64,000 nt of DNA from Streptomyces sp. MJM8645. GTDB taxonomy: Bacteria > Actinomycetota > Actinomycetes > Streptomycetales > Streptomycetaceae. Position 1 is the stretch's first letter; the number at the start of each line of letters is the position of its first letter. This document shows, piece by piece, positions 8,975-18,163 of the stretch. Below the pieces are notes generated by a model. The model saw only the letters and a program-made list of their open reading frames with translations. It searched no databases and was not told where the DNA came from. Location: contig NZ_LJJF01000001.1 in NCBI RefSeq assembly GCF_001625365.1, positions 1,674,001 to 1,738,000 of the forward strand, in the 5' to 3' direction. The position numbers and the translations under genes were made by a program.

Positions 8975-9349
8975 GTGACGAACATCCGTACGGCGACCGG
9001 GCGACGGCGGGCGGTGCTGCTCACCTTCGGCGCCGTCCTGTCCCTCGCGGCGGCGGGCTCGCTGTACGGGCTGCTGTACGTGCGGTCACTGGACTTCGGC
9101 GAGCGCTGCGAGCAGGGCCTCGTGCCCGGCGGCGGACGGCTGCTGGAGACGGGCGCGTCCTGGCTGCCGCCGGACGCGTGGTGCCGGTTCGAGGACGGGA
9201 GCATGTCCACCACGCCGTTCTGGGCGCTGCTGCTGTTCTACGCCCTGCTGACCCTGGTCGTCTGGTCGGTGACCGCGCTGCTGCGGATCCACCGCCCGCG
9301 CCCGCACCTGGGGCTGGACTGGCAGCCGGGGCACGGGCCGGGCTGGTAG
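8975..9349 (+). CDS. small two-helix membrane protein
   Basis: A 124-residue hypothetical protein. It has one transmembrane segment near the N-terminus (LLTFGAVLSLAAAGSLYGLL), an extracytoplasmic loop with two cysteines (ERCEQG, DAWCRFE), and a second segment (FWALLLFYALLTLVVWSV). The GTG start is preceded by TACGCT at seven bases and no ribosome site, which fits a leaderless message. No family recognised. Confidence 0.65.
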   Translation: MTNIRTATGRRRAVLLTFGAVLSLAAAGSLYGLLYVRSLDFGERCEQGLVPGGGRLLETGASWLPPDAWCRFEDGSMSTTPFWALLLFYALLTLVVWSVTALLRIHRPRPHLGLDWQPGHGPGW

Positions 9350-9353
9350 GCCT

Positions 9354-10697
9354 TCAGGCCTGTCGGGGCTGCGCGGGGAGCTGGGTGGGGACGGGGCCTT
9401 CGGAGGCTTCGGCTTCGGCTTCGGCGTCGGCGTCGGGGAGCCGGCGGCGGGTGCGGATCGGGGAGAGGAAGACCGGCAGGAAGGCCACCGCGAGGACGGC
9501 TCCGCCGAACCAGAGGGTGGCCCGCAGGCCGACGAGTTCGCCGAGCAGCCCGGACAGCGCGGAGCCGATCGCGAGCGCGCCGGTGAGCAGGAAGCGGAAG
9601 GTGGCGTTCATCCGGCCGAGGAGCGCGTCCGGGGTCATCCGCTGGCGCAGGCTCACCCCGAGGACGTTGTCCATCCCGGTCTTGAGCGAGACCAGCAGCC
9701 AGCCCGCCCCCGCCGCGAACAGCCAGGGGCCGTGCCCGATCAGCGGCACCAGCAGCCCGGCGGGCGCCACGCAGACGCCGGCCAGGCCGAGCGTGCGTCC
9801 GTAGCCGAGTCGGGCGGCGATCGGGCGGGCGCAGCGCGAGCCGAGCAGGGTGCCGACCCCGCCGACCGCCCAGAACAGGCCCAACGCCCCGGCGGGAAGG
9901 CCCAGTTCCCGCACGAACAGCACCGGGAGCAGGGTATTGACGAGTTGGAAGCCCAGGTTGGTGAGGGCCCCGGTGAGAGCGAGCGCGCGCAGTTCCCGGT
10001 TGCCGAGGACGTGCCGCAGCCCCTCGGCGATCTGTGCTCCGAGCCCGCCTCCCCCGGGCCGATCGCCGCCGCCCCCGCCCCCGCCCCCGTCGGCGATCGG
10101 CTCGGGGGTGGAGGCGGGGGTGCGGCGCAGCCCGATCAGGCGAAGCGCCGAGCCGAGGTGGCTGAGCGCGGTCGCGACGATCGCGAACGGCGCGGTGAGC
10201 AGTTGGACCAGCAGGCCGCCCGCGCCGCGCCCGGCGACGTTGCCGACCGCCATCAGGCCGACGACGGCGGCGTTCGCCTGCACCAGGTGCCCGCGGCCGA
10301 CCAACCGGGGCAGCACGCTCTGCGAGCCGACGTCGAAGAAGACCGTCGCGCAGCCGGTGAGCAGCGCGACCGCGTACAGCTGCCAGAGGGTGAGCCCGCC
10401 CAGCCACCAGGTGAGCGGGATCGAGGCGTACAACGCGGCCTTCACCAGGTCGGCGACGATCAGCACGCGGCGGTGGCGCATCCGGTCCACCCAGGCGCCG
10501 GCGGGCAGGCCGATGAGCAGGAAGGCGAGGGTGCTCAGGGTGGCGAGGACGCCGACCTGCCCCGGGCTCGCGTCGAGCGCCTCGACGGCGATCAGCGGGA
10601 CGGCGACGTAGCCGACGTTGGTGCCGAGTTGGGCGAGGGCGGTCGCGGTGAAGAGGGTGCGGAAGTCGGCGGTTCGCCAGAGGGAGTGGGGGTGCAT
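9354..10697 (-). CDS. MFS exporter (EntS/MFS_3 type)
   Basis: A 447-residue major facilitator protein of about twelve transmembrane helices. It opens with LWRTADFRTLFTATALAQLG and has the loop 2-3 signature GAWVDRMRHRR, both typical of the enterobactin-exporter-like MFS_3 group that exports siderophores or drugs. A glycine-rich loop near the middle is encoded by a run of CCCCCG repeats, and the tail is an AEAEAEASE low-complexity stretch. It follows the EamA gene by seven bases on the same strand, so both are probably co-transcribed exporters. Substrate unknown. Confidence 0.88.
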   Translation of the reverse strand: MHPHSLWRTADFRTLFTATALAQLGTNVGYVAVPLIAVEALDASPGQVGVLATLSTLAFLLIGLPAGAWVDRMRHRRVLIVADLVKAALYASIPLTWWLGGLTLWQLYAVALLTGCATVFFDVGSQSVLPRLVGRGHLVQANAAVVGLMAVGNVAGRGAGGLLVQLLTAPFAIVATALSHLGSALRLIGLRRTPASTPEPIADGGGGGGGGDRPGGGGLGAQIAEGLRHVLGNRELRALALTGALTNLGFQLVNTLLPVLFVRELGLPAGALGLFWAVGGVGTLLGSRCARPIAARLGYGRTLGLAGVCVAPAGLLVPLIGHGPWLFAAGAGWLLVSLKTGMDNVLGVSLRQRMTPDALLGRMNATFRFLLTGALAIGSALSGLLGELVGLRATLWFGGAVLAVAFLPVFLSPIRTRRRLPDADAEAEAEASEGPVPTQLPAQPRQA

Positions 10698-10704
10698 GGT
10701 CCGT

Positions 10705-11631
10705 TCAGTCGCGTGAAGCGGTGGGGGTCGGCATGAGGGCGGGGGCCTGGGCCCGGTGATGTTTCGTCAGAAAAACACCGGCGAGTACGACGATCATTCC
10801 GGCGACGGTCCGGATCGTCAGCTCCTCGCCGAGGACGAGCGCGCCGAGCGCCGTGGAGACCACCGGTAGCAGATAGCCGACGGTCGCCGCACTCGTGGGG
10901 CCTTCCGTGGCGATGAGACGGTAGTTGAGGTGGAAGGTGAGCCCGGTGCAGGCGACGCCGAGGACGGCGACGGCGACGAGTCCCAGCGGATCGGCGCCCG
11001 CGACCGGGTCGAGCGAACCGCTGACCGGGAGCGCGAGCGTGCTCAGCCCGGCCGCGGCCGTGAGCTGGGCGGCGGAGAGCGCCAACGGGCCCGTTCCCGT
11101 GCCGGTGAGGGCACGGGCCATGTAGGCGAAGGCGATCGCGTAACTGGCCGCCGCGCCGAGCAGGGCGAGCGCCGGCAGGACCGGGAGGCCGCCGCCGTCC
11201 CGCCACGGGGAGAAGATCAGCAGCACGCCCGCGAAGCCGAGCACCAGACCGCCCAACCGCAGCGGGCCGCGGGCGCGTTCGGTGCCGAGGGCCCGTTCGG
11301 TGCCGAGCGCGAGACCGACCAGCAGGGACCAGAGTGGGGTGGTCGCGTGCAGCACCCCGGCCAGGCCGGAACCGACGCCGCGCTCGCCGTACGCGGTCAG
11401 CAGGAACGGCAGCGCGTTGCAGAGCAGCGCCGCCAGCGTGAGCCGGCGCCAGACGGCGGCGCCGCGCGGCAGGCGCTGCCGGGCGGAACGGGCGAGCAGC
11501 AGCAGGACGGCGGCGCCGAGGACCGAGCGGAGCACGGTGATCTGCACGGGGGTGAGCCCGTGCTGGAGCGCGAGCCGGATCCAGAGGAAGCCCGAGCCCC
11601 AGAACAGGGCGAGAACGGCCATCCGCAGCAC
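10705..11631 (-). CDS. EamA/DMT-family exporter
   Basis: A 308-residue drug/metabolite transporter with two EamA repeats (about ten helices): MAVLALFWGSGFLWIRLAL begins repeat 1 and LALLGAAASYAIAFAYMA begins repeat 2; the end TIRTVAGMIVVLAGVFLT is typical. The GTG at 11631 was chosen because AAGGAG lies eight bases before it; a longer frame upstream encodes only proline/arginine-rich repeats. It is divergent from a LysR gene, which commonly regulates such exporters. Confidence 0.88.
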   Translation of the reverse strand: MLRMAVLALFWGSGFLWIRLALQHGLTPVQITVLRSVLGAAVLLLLARSARQRLPRGAAVWRRLTLAALLCNALPFLLTAYGERGVGSGLAGVLHATTPLWSLLVGLALGTERALGTERARGPLRLGGLVLGFAGVLLIFSPWRDGGGLPVLPALALLGAAASYAIAFAYMARALTGTGTGPLALSAAQLTAAAGLSTLALPVSGSLDPVAGADPLGLVAVAVLGVACTGLTFHLNYRLIATEGPTSAATVGYLLPVVSTALGALVLGEELTIRTVAGMIVVLAGVFLTKHHRAQAPALMPTPTASRD

Positions 11632-11810
11632 GGGCGGTGCTCCTTCTGTCGAGGTGACGGTGTCGGGTGTGTCGGGGTCGGGTGTGTCGGGGTCGGGTGC
11701 CCGGGGGCGGTGTCGGGTGCCAGGGGGGTGTCGGGGTGTTCGACGACGGTCCCGCGACGGGACCCGGTAGCACAAGCGAAATGTTCTTCACCACCTTTAA
11801 GCTGAGCTAC

Positions 11811-12710
11811 ATGACTGAGGTACTCGACGTCCGACGGATGCAGGTCCTGCGGGCCGTGGTCGACCACGGCTCGGTGAGCGCGGCGGCCGGCGCGCTCGGC
11901 TACACCCCGTCCGCCGTCAGCCAGCAGGTGGCGGTGCTGGAGCGGGAGACCGGGACGGCCCTGCTGGAACGCGTCGGGCGCGGCGTGCGGCCGACCGCCG
12001 CCGGACTGCTGCTCGCCGGGCACGCTGCCGTCATCGAGCGGCAGGTCGCGGAGGCCGGCGCGGCGCTGGCCGACCTGCGGGCCGGGCGCAGCGGCAGCCT
12101 GACCGTGCGCTACTTCGCCACGGCCGGTGCCGCGTTGGTGGCCCCGGCGGTGGCCGCGTTCCGCCGAACACACCCGGGCGTACGGCTCGACCTCGGCATG
12201 ACCGACCCGGAGGACCCGCTCACCGAGGTGCTGGACGGCCGGGCCGACCTCGCGGTGGTGGTCCGGTCCGACGGCGCCGCGCACCCCGGCCTGCGGCTGG
12301 TCCACCTGCGCGACGACCCGTACCGGGCGGTGCTGCCCAGGGGCCACCGGCTCGCCGCGAAGCGCGTCCTGGACCTCGCCGAGCTCGCGGACGAGCCCTG
12401 GGTGGGGGCCGAGCCGCCCGGCCCGTGCCGGGAGGTCGTCCGGGGGGCCTGCGACGCGGCCGGGTTCGGGCCGTCCATCGCGGTGGACAGCGCCGACTAC
12501 GCGACGGCGCAGGGCTTCGTCGCGGCCGGACTAGGCGTCGCCCTGGTCCCCGCCCTGGGACTCGCCCAGCGCCACCCGGGCGTCACCGTACGTCGGCTCC
12601 GCGGCCCGGAGCCGGTCCGTGCACTGCACGCCGCAGTACGCGAGGGCGCCTGGGGGCAGCCGGTGCTCGGCGCGCTGGTCTCCGCGCTGCGGGCGGCGGC
12701 GCAGCCGTAG
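11811..12710 (+). CDS. LysR-family transcriptional regulator
   Basis: A 299-residue LysR protein. The N-terminal winged HTH is clear (LDVRRMQVLRAVVDHGSVSA, YTPSAVSQQVAVLERE), followed by a periplasmic-binding-like effector domain (LTVRYFATAGAALVAPAV; DGRADLAVVV). An ATG at 11781 is in frame; 11811 was taken because the conserved domain starts at once. It is divergent from the EamA/MFS exporter pair, its likely target. The effector is unknown. Confidence 0.9.
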   Translation: MTEVLDVRRMQVLRAVVDHGSVSAAAGALGYTPSAVSQQVAVLERETGTALLERVGRGVRPTAAGLLLAGHAAVIERQVAEAGAALADLRAGRSGSLTVRYFATAGAALVAPAVAAFRRTHPGVRLDLGMTDPEDPLTEVLDGRADLAVVVRSDGAAHPGLRLVHLRDDPYRAVLPRGHRLAAKRVLDLAELADEPWVGAEPPGPCREVVRGACDAAGFGPSIAVDSADYATAQGFVAAGLGVALVPALGLAQRHPGVTVRRLRGPEPVRALHAAVREGAWGQPVLGALVSALRAAAQP

Positions 12711-12780
12711 TACCACCGGCCCGGCCGCCTCCGGGCGGTGGCGGTGCGATCTCACTCTCGCGGGGGCCGGGTTAGCGCCC

Positions 12781-12880
12781 GTACAGCGGACGGCAAAGGC
12801 ACGGACAGGACACGGACAAGGCACGGACAAGGCTGCGCCAATTCGCTGAAGAGAGTCGAAGAGAGCTGAAGAGAAAGGAA
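12781..12880. repeat. short-period repeats upstream of the DUF2332 gene
   Basis: Two sets sit side by side: three imperfect copies of CACGGACAAGG with CACGGACAGGA, then three copies of a purine-rich unit close to CTGAAGAGAG. The second set runs into the ribosome site (AAAGGAAG). No operator symmetry is evident. Confidence 0.65.
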
Positions 12881-12889
12881 GTACGGAAC

Positions 12890-13921
12890 GTGGACAGTGC
12901 TACCGGGGACCTCTACCGGGCCTTCGCGGAGCGGGAGGCCCGCGGCAACTCGGCGAGCTACCAGGACCTCGCCGAACGCGTCGCCGGGGACGAGGAGTTG
13001 TGCGCCCTGCTGGACGGGCTGCCGGTCGCGAAGCGGCAGCCGAATCTGCTGTTCGGTTCGGTCCGCCACCTCGGCGGACCGGTGACGGCCGGCTATCCGG
13101 CCTTCCGCACCTGGGTATCGGCGCACTGGGACGAGGTCGCGGCGACGATGCTGCGACGGCGGACGCAGACCAACGAGGCCGGCCGGTGCGCCACCCTGCT
13201 GCCGCTGCTGTCGGCGCTGCCGCAGCCGCTCGCGCTGATCGAGGTGGGGGCCTCGGCGGGGCTCTGTCTCTACCCCGACCGGTACCGGTACCGGTACACG
13301 GTTGACGTGGGCGAAGTGCGCGAAGCGGGCGACCCGGCAGTCGAGTTCGGTGCCCAGGAGAGCCCGGTGACGCTGGAGTGCGCGGTGCGCGGGCCGGTAC
13401 CGCTGCCGGCGTCGCTGCGGGAGCGGCTGCCCGAGGTGGTGTGGCGCGCCGGGATCGACCTCAACCCGCTGGACGTCCGGGACGAGGGGGACGTGCGCTG
13501 GCTGGAGTCGCTGGTCTGGCCCGAGCAGGCCCACCGGCTGGAGCGGCTGCGCGGCGCCGTCCAGGTCGCCCGGACCGAGCCGCCGCACCTGGTGCGCGGC
13601 GATCTCAACGCGACGGTACGGGAGTTGGTGGCGCAGGTGCCTGCCGGTGCCACGCCGGTGGTGTTCCACAGCGCGGTGCTCGCCTACCTGTCCCCGGAGG
13701 CGCGCGAGGAGTTCGCGGTGACCATGCGCGGCCTGCCCGGGCACTGGATCTCCAACGAGGCCGTCTCGGTGCTGCCGGCCGTCGAGCGGCGCCTCCCCCG
13801 CCCGGCGCCCGCCGGATCCGGGCTGTTCGCGCTCGCCCTGGACGAGCGGCCGGTGGCCTTCACCGGACCGCACGGGCAGTCCCTCCACTGGTTCCGGTCC
13901 CGGGACGGTCTCGGGGCTTGA
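12890..13921 (+). CDS. DUF2332 domain protein
   Basis: A 343-residue protein of the DUF2332 family. Typical points are the N-terminal segment ending QPNLLFGSVRHLGG, RRTQTNEAGRCATLLPLL and the glycine-rich loop ALIEVGASAGLCL, which looks like the nucleotide-binding loop of a Rossmann-type methyltransferase. VFHSAVLAYL later resembles the strand 4 region. A methyltransferase-like fold is therefore likely, but no reaction is known. The GTG start has AAAGGAAG before it. Its stop codon overlaps the promoter of the next gene. Confidence 0.82.
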   Translation: MDSATGDLYRAFAEREARGNSASYQDLAERVAGDEELCALLDGLPVAKRQPNLLFGSVRHLGGPVTAGYPAFRTWVSAHWDEVAATMLRRRTQTNEAGRCATLLPLLSALPQPLALIEVGASAGLCLYPDRYRYRYTVDVGEVREAGDPAVEFGAQESPVTLECAVRGPVPLPASLRERLPEVVWRAGIDLNPLDVRDEGDVRWLESLVWPEQAHRLERLRGAVQVARTEPPHLVRGDLNATVRELVAQVPAGATPVVFHSAVLAYLSPEAREEFAVTMRGLPGHWISNEAVSVLPAVERRLPRPAPAGSGLFALALDERPVAFTGPHGQSLHWFRSRDGLGA

Positions 13922-13948
13922 AGCTGCCGCAGCGGCAGCTTCTACCGT
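13918..13948 (+). promoter_or_regulatory. MerR-type promoter with 19-bp spacer
   Basis: TTGAAG (13918-13923) and TACCGT (13943-13948) are separated by 19 bases. The spacer contains an 11-base inverted repeat, GAAGCTGCCGC/GCGGCAGCTTC with one central base (13920-13942). An over-long spacer filled by a palindrome is the hallmark of MerR-activated promoters. It lies 62 bases before the TipA-like gene and overlaps the stop of the gene before it, so autoregulation is likely. Confidence 0.7.
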
Positions 13949-14009
13949 CGTGACCAGGGCCGGAGGAACCGGCCCTGGTCCAAGCGAACGTGAACGAGGG
14001 AGACGGCGC

Positions 14010-14777
14010 ATGGCAACGGCTTGGCCGATCGCGGAAGTCGTCCGGATGTCGGGCGTGACCGCCCGGACCCTGCGGCACTACGACGAGATCGGCCTGCTGC
14101 CCCCGGCCTGGATCGGCTCGAACGGCCACCGCTACTACGAGGAGCGGCAGTTGCTCCAGCTGCAACAGATCCTCGTGCTGCGGGCGCTGGGGGTCGGGCT
14201 GACCGGGATCGCCCGGATCCTGGGCGACCAGGTGGACGAGCTGGAGGCCCTGCGGGACCACCGGCACCGGCTGCTCGCCGAGCGCGACCGGCTCGACACC
14301 CTGGCCGCCACCGTCTCCCGCACGATCGCCGACCTGGAACGTTCCCGAAAGGACGGCACATCCATGACCAGCATCAACCGCCCGGAGAACCTGTTCGAGG
14401 GCATCGAGCCCGGCGACGTCGAGGAGAGCCTGCGGGACTTCCCCGAGCACGCCGAGGCGGCGCGGCGCGCTACCGCCGCGATGAGCCAGGCCGACGTCGA
14501 GGCCGGACAGCGCGAGCGGACGGCACGGATGATCCGCCTGGCGGAACTGCTGGCGGCTGGCCACCCGGCGGACGCCGAGCCCGTGCAGAGCCACATCGAC
14601 GCCGAGTACCTGGCGCTCACCGCCCTCCGGACGGTCTCCGTCGAGGAGTTCCGCGCGATCGCGCGCTCCTGCACGGAGAACGCCCAGTGGAGCGCCGCGT
14701 ACGAGGCCATCACCCCGGGCCTGGCCGCGTACCAGCGGGCCGCCATGGAGGCGTACGCGGAGGCGCGGCTGGCCTGA
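14010..14777 (+). CDS. TipA-like MerR regulator with TipAS drug-sensing domain
   Basis: A 255-residue protein. The MerR winged helix is at 1-75 (IAEVVRMSGVTARTLRHYDEIGLL), then a coiled-coil linker (about 80-118), then a TipAS domain (SQADVEAGQRERTARMIRLAEL ... ITPGLAAYQRAAMEAYAEA is split here by unshown residues). TipA-type proteins bind thiopeptides and other amphipathic molecules and activate their own promoter; length matches TipAL. An internal ATG after the linker could give a short TipAS-only product, as in tipA, but this was not proven. The ligand is unknown. Confidence 0.88.
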   Translation: MATAWPIAEVVRMSGVTARTLRHYDEIGLLPPAWIGSNGHRYYEERQLLQLQQILVLRALGVGLTGIARILGDQVDELEALRDHRHRLLAERDRLDTLAATVSRTIADLERSRKDGTSMTSINRPENLFEGIEPGDVEESLRDFPEHAEAARRATAAMSQADVEAGQRERTARMIRLAELLAAGHPADAEPVQSHIDAEYLALTALRTVSVEEFRAIARSCTENAQWSAAYEAITPGLAAYQRAAMEAYAEARLA

Positions 14778-14783
14778 GCCACC

Positions 14784-14864
14784 GGCGGGGCGGGGCGGCA
14801 GGGCCCGGCCTCTCTGCCGCCCCAGTCGGGGTGGCAGGGAGGGCCCGCCCCGCCTCGCCCCGCC
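14784..14864. terminator. bidirectional GC-rich hairpin between convergent genes
   Basis: GGCGGGGCGGGGCGG (14784-14798) pairs with CCGCCTCGCCCCGCC (14850-14864), one G-T pair included. It fills the gap between the TipA-like gene and the convergent ABC permease. Confidence 0.6.
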
Positions 14865-14865
14865 G

Positions 14866-17331
14866 TCACTCGGTGCGCAGCGCCGTGACCGTCCGGGTGC
14901 GGGCGGTCCAGGCGGCGGGGAGGAGGGCGCCGAGCAGCGCCAGCACCAGGCCGCCGAGTATCAGCGGCCCCACCACCGAGGGGTGGAACACGGTGAGGTC
15001 CGCCTCCGGCACCCCGACCCCGGCGGCGCGGGCCATCGCCGGCATCACCTGGTGGTGTAGCAGGATCCCGATCGGGACCCCGATCAGCCCGGCCACCAGC
15101 CCGCTGCCGCAGACCGAGGTGAGCACCATGCCGACCGTCTGCCGGGGCGACATCCCCAGCGCCTTGAGCACCCCGAGGTCGTGCACCCGCTCCCGGGTGT
15201 CCAGCAGCACCGTGTTGAGCACGCCCAGGCCGGCCACCACGGCCAGCAGCAGGGTGAGCGTCCCGGCGAGGGTGTTCATGGCCAGCATCACGATGCTGAT
15301 CTGCTGCCGGCCCGCTTCGGCGCTCAGGCCCAGCGGCCGGACGGCGTCGTCGAGCCCGTCCGCGTACGCCTGCGCGTCCGTGCCCGGGGTGAGGTCGATC
15401 TGGAAGGCGACCGTGTCGGCCTGGACGGCGGTGCCGAGCGGGGCCAGTGCGGCCCGGTCGACGAACACCTGGTCGTTGGTGGTCAGGACCTCACCACTGA
15501 TCCGCACCGGGGTGCTGCGCCCGTGGTCGGTGAGGGTGACGGTGTCGCCGACGCGCACCTGGTTGGCGCGCAGGAAGGCGGTGGCGACGACCACCTCGCC
15601 GGGGCCCTGGAACCACCGGCCGGAGATCAGCTGGTAGCCGCCCCAGGAGGCGTCCCCGGTGAAGGCGATCACCGCGGTGCGTCCGGTGTTTCCGGCCACG
15701 GCGACCGGCGTCGGAGCGGTGCTGTACCAGGCCCGGGTGCCGGGGCGGTCGGCGATCGCCCTGGCCGCGGCGGCCTCGTCCACGTGGTCGGGGGCCTTCG
15801 TCGAGCTCTCGATCGGGGTCTGGACCACGACCTTGCCGGAGCGCCCGGCCTGGAGGCCGTCTTGGAAGGAGCCGAGCGAGAGCGTCAGGCCGACGCACAG
15901 GGTGACTCCGGCCGTGCCGAGCACCACCGCGGCGGCCGTGGTCGCCGAGCGGCCCGGCCGGGTGAGCGGGGTCGCCAGCCCGAGGCTCAGGGCGCGCGGC
16001 ACCGGTAGGCGGCCGATGAACTGCTGGACCCTGGCGACCGGGCCCGACGCCCCGGCCGGACTCGACGCCCCGGCCGGGCCCGACGTGTCGACCCGACCAG
16101 ACGCACTCGCCTGACCGGAAGCCCCCGCCCGGCCCGGGCCGTTGCGGGAGGCTGCCCGCCGGGCGCCCGGCGCCGTCCGGCCGACCGCGAGCGCCTCCAC
16201 CGTACGCAGCCGGCCGGCCCGCAGCGCGGGCACCAGAGCGGTGCCCGCCACGGCTGCCAGGGCCACCGCCGAAACGGCGACGTCCACCCAGAGCGGGATG
16301 CCGAGCAGGCCGCCGCGCAGGGCCTTGTGCGCCACCCCGAGGACGGGTACGGACAGCAGGTTCCCGCCGAGCACGCCGAGCGCCGTACCGACCCCGGCCG
16401 GGATCAGTGCCTGGCCGACGTAGGCGCGCGCCACCTGGGACGGGGTGAAGCCGAGCGATTTGAGGATGCCGATCCGCCGGGTGGCGGCGCTGACGGCGCC
16501 ACTGACCACGACGCCGATGATCAGCACCGACATGGCCAGGCCGAGCACCCCGAAGGCCGTCACGAACGGGACGAAGGTCGCGGCCGTCCGGTTGGCCTCC
16601 GTCTGGGCCGGCCGGTACGAGGTGGCCCTGGCGAGGGCGCCGCCCGGCACCGCGGCGGCGAGCGCCGCGCGGTCGGCCTCCACCTCGGCGTCGGTGTCGG
16701 CGTGGGCGAAGCGGTAGAGGTACTGGGCGGCGGGCGCCGCACCGGGCGCGGTGAGCCCGGCGACCTGTTCGGGAGCGATCCAGCCGTCCGCGCTCCAGGA
16801 GGGGGAGGCGGCCAGGCCGACGACCTTGAGGGTCGGGTGCCCGGGGAGACCGGGGAACTGCATGCTGTCGCCGACGCCCAGCGGCGAGTGGCCGTCCAGG
16901 AACACCACCTCGCCGGGGCCGGCGAGCCAGCGGCCCATGGTGATCCGCAGGCCGTCCAGCGGGCCGTCCTTCGCCCGGCCGACCAGCGTCACCGGCGGGA
17001 GCAGGCTGCCGGCCGGCGGGATCCGGAGCTCGTCGCCGGCGCGCGGCTGGACGGTGAGCGCCGGGTAGGGGCCGGCCGAGGCCGTCACGCCGGGGGCGTG
17101 CGCGGTCGCGGCGAGTTGGGCGGGGCTCGCCCTGGCCGGGTCGTACAGCACGTTGAGGTGCGCGCCGCGCTGGTCGGCGAAGGTGCGCTGGTACGGGCCC
17201 TGGGAGGCGACCAGCAGGCCCGTGGCGAGGATGCACGCCGTCACGGCCGCCATCGTGGTGAGCACCATGACCAGGGTCTGCACCCGCTTGCGGCCGACCC
17301 CGGCGCGAACCACCTTGCCCAGTACGCTCAT
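14866..17331 (-). CDS. ABC transporter permease (FtsX/MacB type)
   Basis: An 821-residue permease with two FtsX-like core units. The N-terminal helix is VLTTMAAVTACILATGLL, followed by a large extracytoplasmic MacB-like domain, three helices near 260-390, a variable linker with GASGPAGASS-type repeats, a second helix-domain, and three C-terminal helices with TVLLDTRERVHDLGVLKALG, the typical cytoplasmic loop. This type usually works in export or mechanotransmission rather than uptake. ATG 17331 has GAAGGGAGG before it. It follows the ATPase gene, with a hairpin between. Confidence 0.9.
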   Translation of the reverse strand: MSVLGKVVRAGVGRKRVQTLVMVLTTMAAVTACILATGLLVASQGPYQRTFADQRGAHLNVLYDPARASPAQLAATAHAPGVTASAGPYPALTVQPRAGDELRIPPAGSLLPPVTLVGRAKDGPLDGLRITMGRWLAGPGEVVFLDGHSPLGVGDSMQFPGLPGHPTLKVVGLAASPSWSADGWIAPEQVAGLTAPGAAPAAQYLYRFAHADTDAEVEADRAALAAAVPGGALARATSYRPAQTEANRTAATFVPFVTAFGVLGLAMSVLIIGVVVSGAVSAATRRIGILKSLGFTPSQVARAYVGQALIPAGVGTALGVLGGNLLSVPVLGVAHKALRGGLLGIPLWVDVAVSAVALAAVAGTALVPALRAGRLRTVEALAVGRTAPGARRAASRNGPGRAGASGQASASGRVDTSGPAGASSPAGASGPVARVQQFIGRLPVPRALSLGLATPLTRPGRSATTAAAVVLGTAGVTLCVGLTLSLGSFQDGLQAGRSGKVVVQTPIESSTKAPDHVDEAAAARAIADRPGTRAWYSTAPTPVAVAGNTGRTAVIAFTGDASWGGYQLISGRWFQGPGEVVVATAFLRANQVRVGDTVTLTDHGRSTPVRISGEVLTTNDQVFVDRAALAPLGTAVQADTVAFQIDLTPGTDAQAYADGLDDAVRPLGLSAEAGRQQISIVMLAMNTLAGTLTLLLAVVAGLGVLNTVLLDTRERVHDLGVLKALGMSPRQTVGMVLTSVCGSGLVAGLIGVPIGILLHHQVMPAMARAAGVGVPEADLTVFHPSVVGPLILGGLVLALLGALLPAAWTARTRTVTALRTE

Positions 17332-17393
17332 GCGCCCGCCTCCCTTCGCCCGGCGGGGGCGTTCGCCCGCACGCGCCCTCCTGTGATCCGCTC

Positions 17394-17416
17394 GCCCCCG
17401 GCCTCCGGCCGGGGGC
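17394..17416 (-). terminator. intra-operon hairpin between ATPase and permease genes
   Basis: GCCCCCGGCC and GGCCGGGGGC form perfect ten-base arms around a TCC loop. It lies between the ATPase stop and the permease start on the same strand, so it may reduce permease transcription or protect the ATPase message. Confidence 0.45.
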
Positions 17417-17426
17417 ACCCCCACCA

Positions 17427-17459
17427 CTCGCTCATCGCACAGCGCTCGCTCATCGCACA
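17427..17459. repeat. 15-bp direct repeat on the ATPase stop codon
   Basis: CTCGCTCATCGCACA occurs at 17427-17441 and 17445-17459. The second copy contains the TGA stop of the ATPase gene, so the last codons and stop are duplicated downstream. Confidence 0.8.
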
Positions 17460-18163
17460 CCGCCAGGGGCCGGCACGGCCGCGGTGTCCCGGACCAGCCG
17501 GCCGTCGAGCAGCTCGATGGTCCGGTCGGCGCAGGCCTCGGCGAGCGCGGTGTCGTGGGTGACCAGCAGGATCGTCTGGCCCTCCGCGTTGAGCCCCCGG
17601 AGCAGGTCGCGGACGTCGGCGGCCGAGGCGGTGTCCAGCGCCCCGGTCGGCTCGTCGGCGAGCAGCAGCGGCGGGCGGTTCATCAAGGCCCTCGCCACCG
17701 CGACGCGTTGGCGCTCGCCGCCGGAGAGCCGACCGGGGAAGGCCTTGGCGTGCCGGGCCACCCCGAGCCGCTCCAGCAGCTCGCCGGCCCGGGCCCGGGC
17801 CTGCTCCCGCCGCATCCCGGCGAGCTGGGCCGGGAGCAGCACGTTGTCCTCGACGTTCAGGTCGTCCAGCAGGTTGAAGAACTGGAACACCATGCCGATC
17901 CGCTTCCGCCGGTACTCGGCCAGGGCGGCCTCGCCGAGCTCGTGGACGGCCACGCCGTCCACCTCGACGGTGCCCTCGCTCGGGCGGTCGAGGCCGGCGA
18001 CCAGGTTCAGCAGGGTGGACTTGCCGCTGCCCGAGCGGCCGAGCACGGCCAGCGCCTCGCCGGCCCGGACCTCCAGGTCGAGCCCGGCCAGCGCGGGGTG
18101 GGCGGCGTCGGATCGGTCGTACGTCTTGCTGACGCCGCGGATCCGGATGATCGGCGCGTTCAC
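17450..18163 (-). CDS. ABC transporter ATPase (MacB/LolD type)
   Basis: A 237-residue ATP-binding protein with Walker A GRSGSGKST, Q-loop VFQFFNLLDDLN, signature LSGGERQRVAVARAL, Walker B LLLADEPTGALD and H-loop LLVTHD. The FQFFNLL and ADEPTGALD forms are typical of the LolD/MacB subgroup, which pairs with FtsX-like permeases such as the next gene. The operon is divergent from a two-component system that probably controls it. Confidence 0.95.
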   Translation of the reverse strand: MNAPIIRIRGVSKTYDRSDAAHPALAGLDLEVRAGEALAVLGRSGSGKSTLLNLVAGLDRPSEGTVEVDGVAVHELGEAALAEYRRKRIGMVFQFFNLLDDLNVEDNVLLPAQLAGMRREQARARAGELLERLGVARHAKAFPGRLSGGERQRVAVARALMNRPPLLLADEPTGALDTASAADVRDLLRGLNAEGQTILLVTHDTALAEACADRTIELLDGRLVRDTAAVPAPGGVR

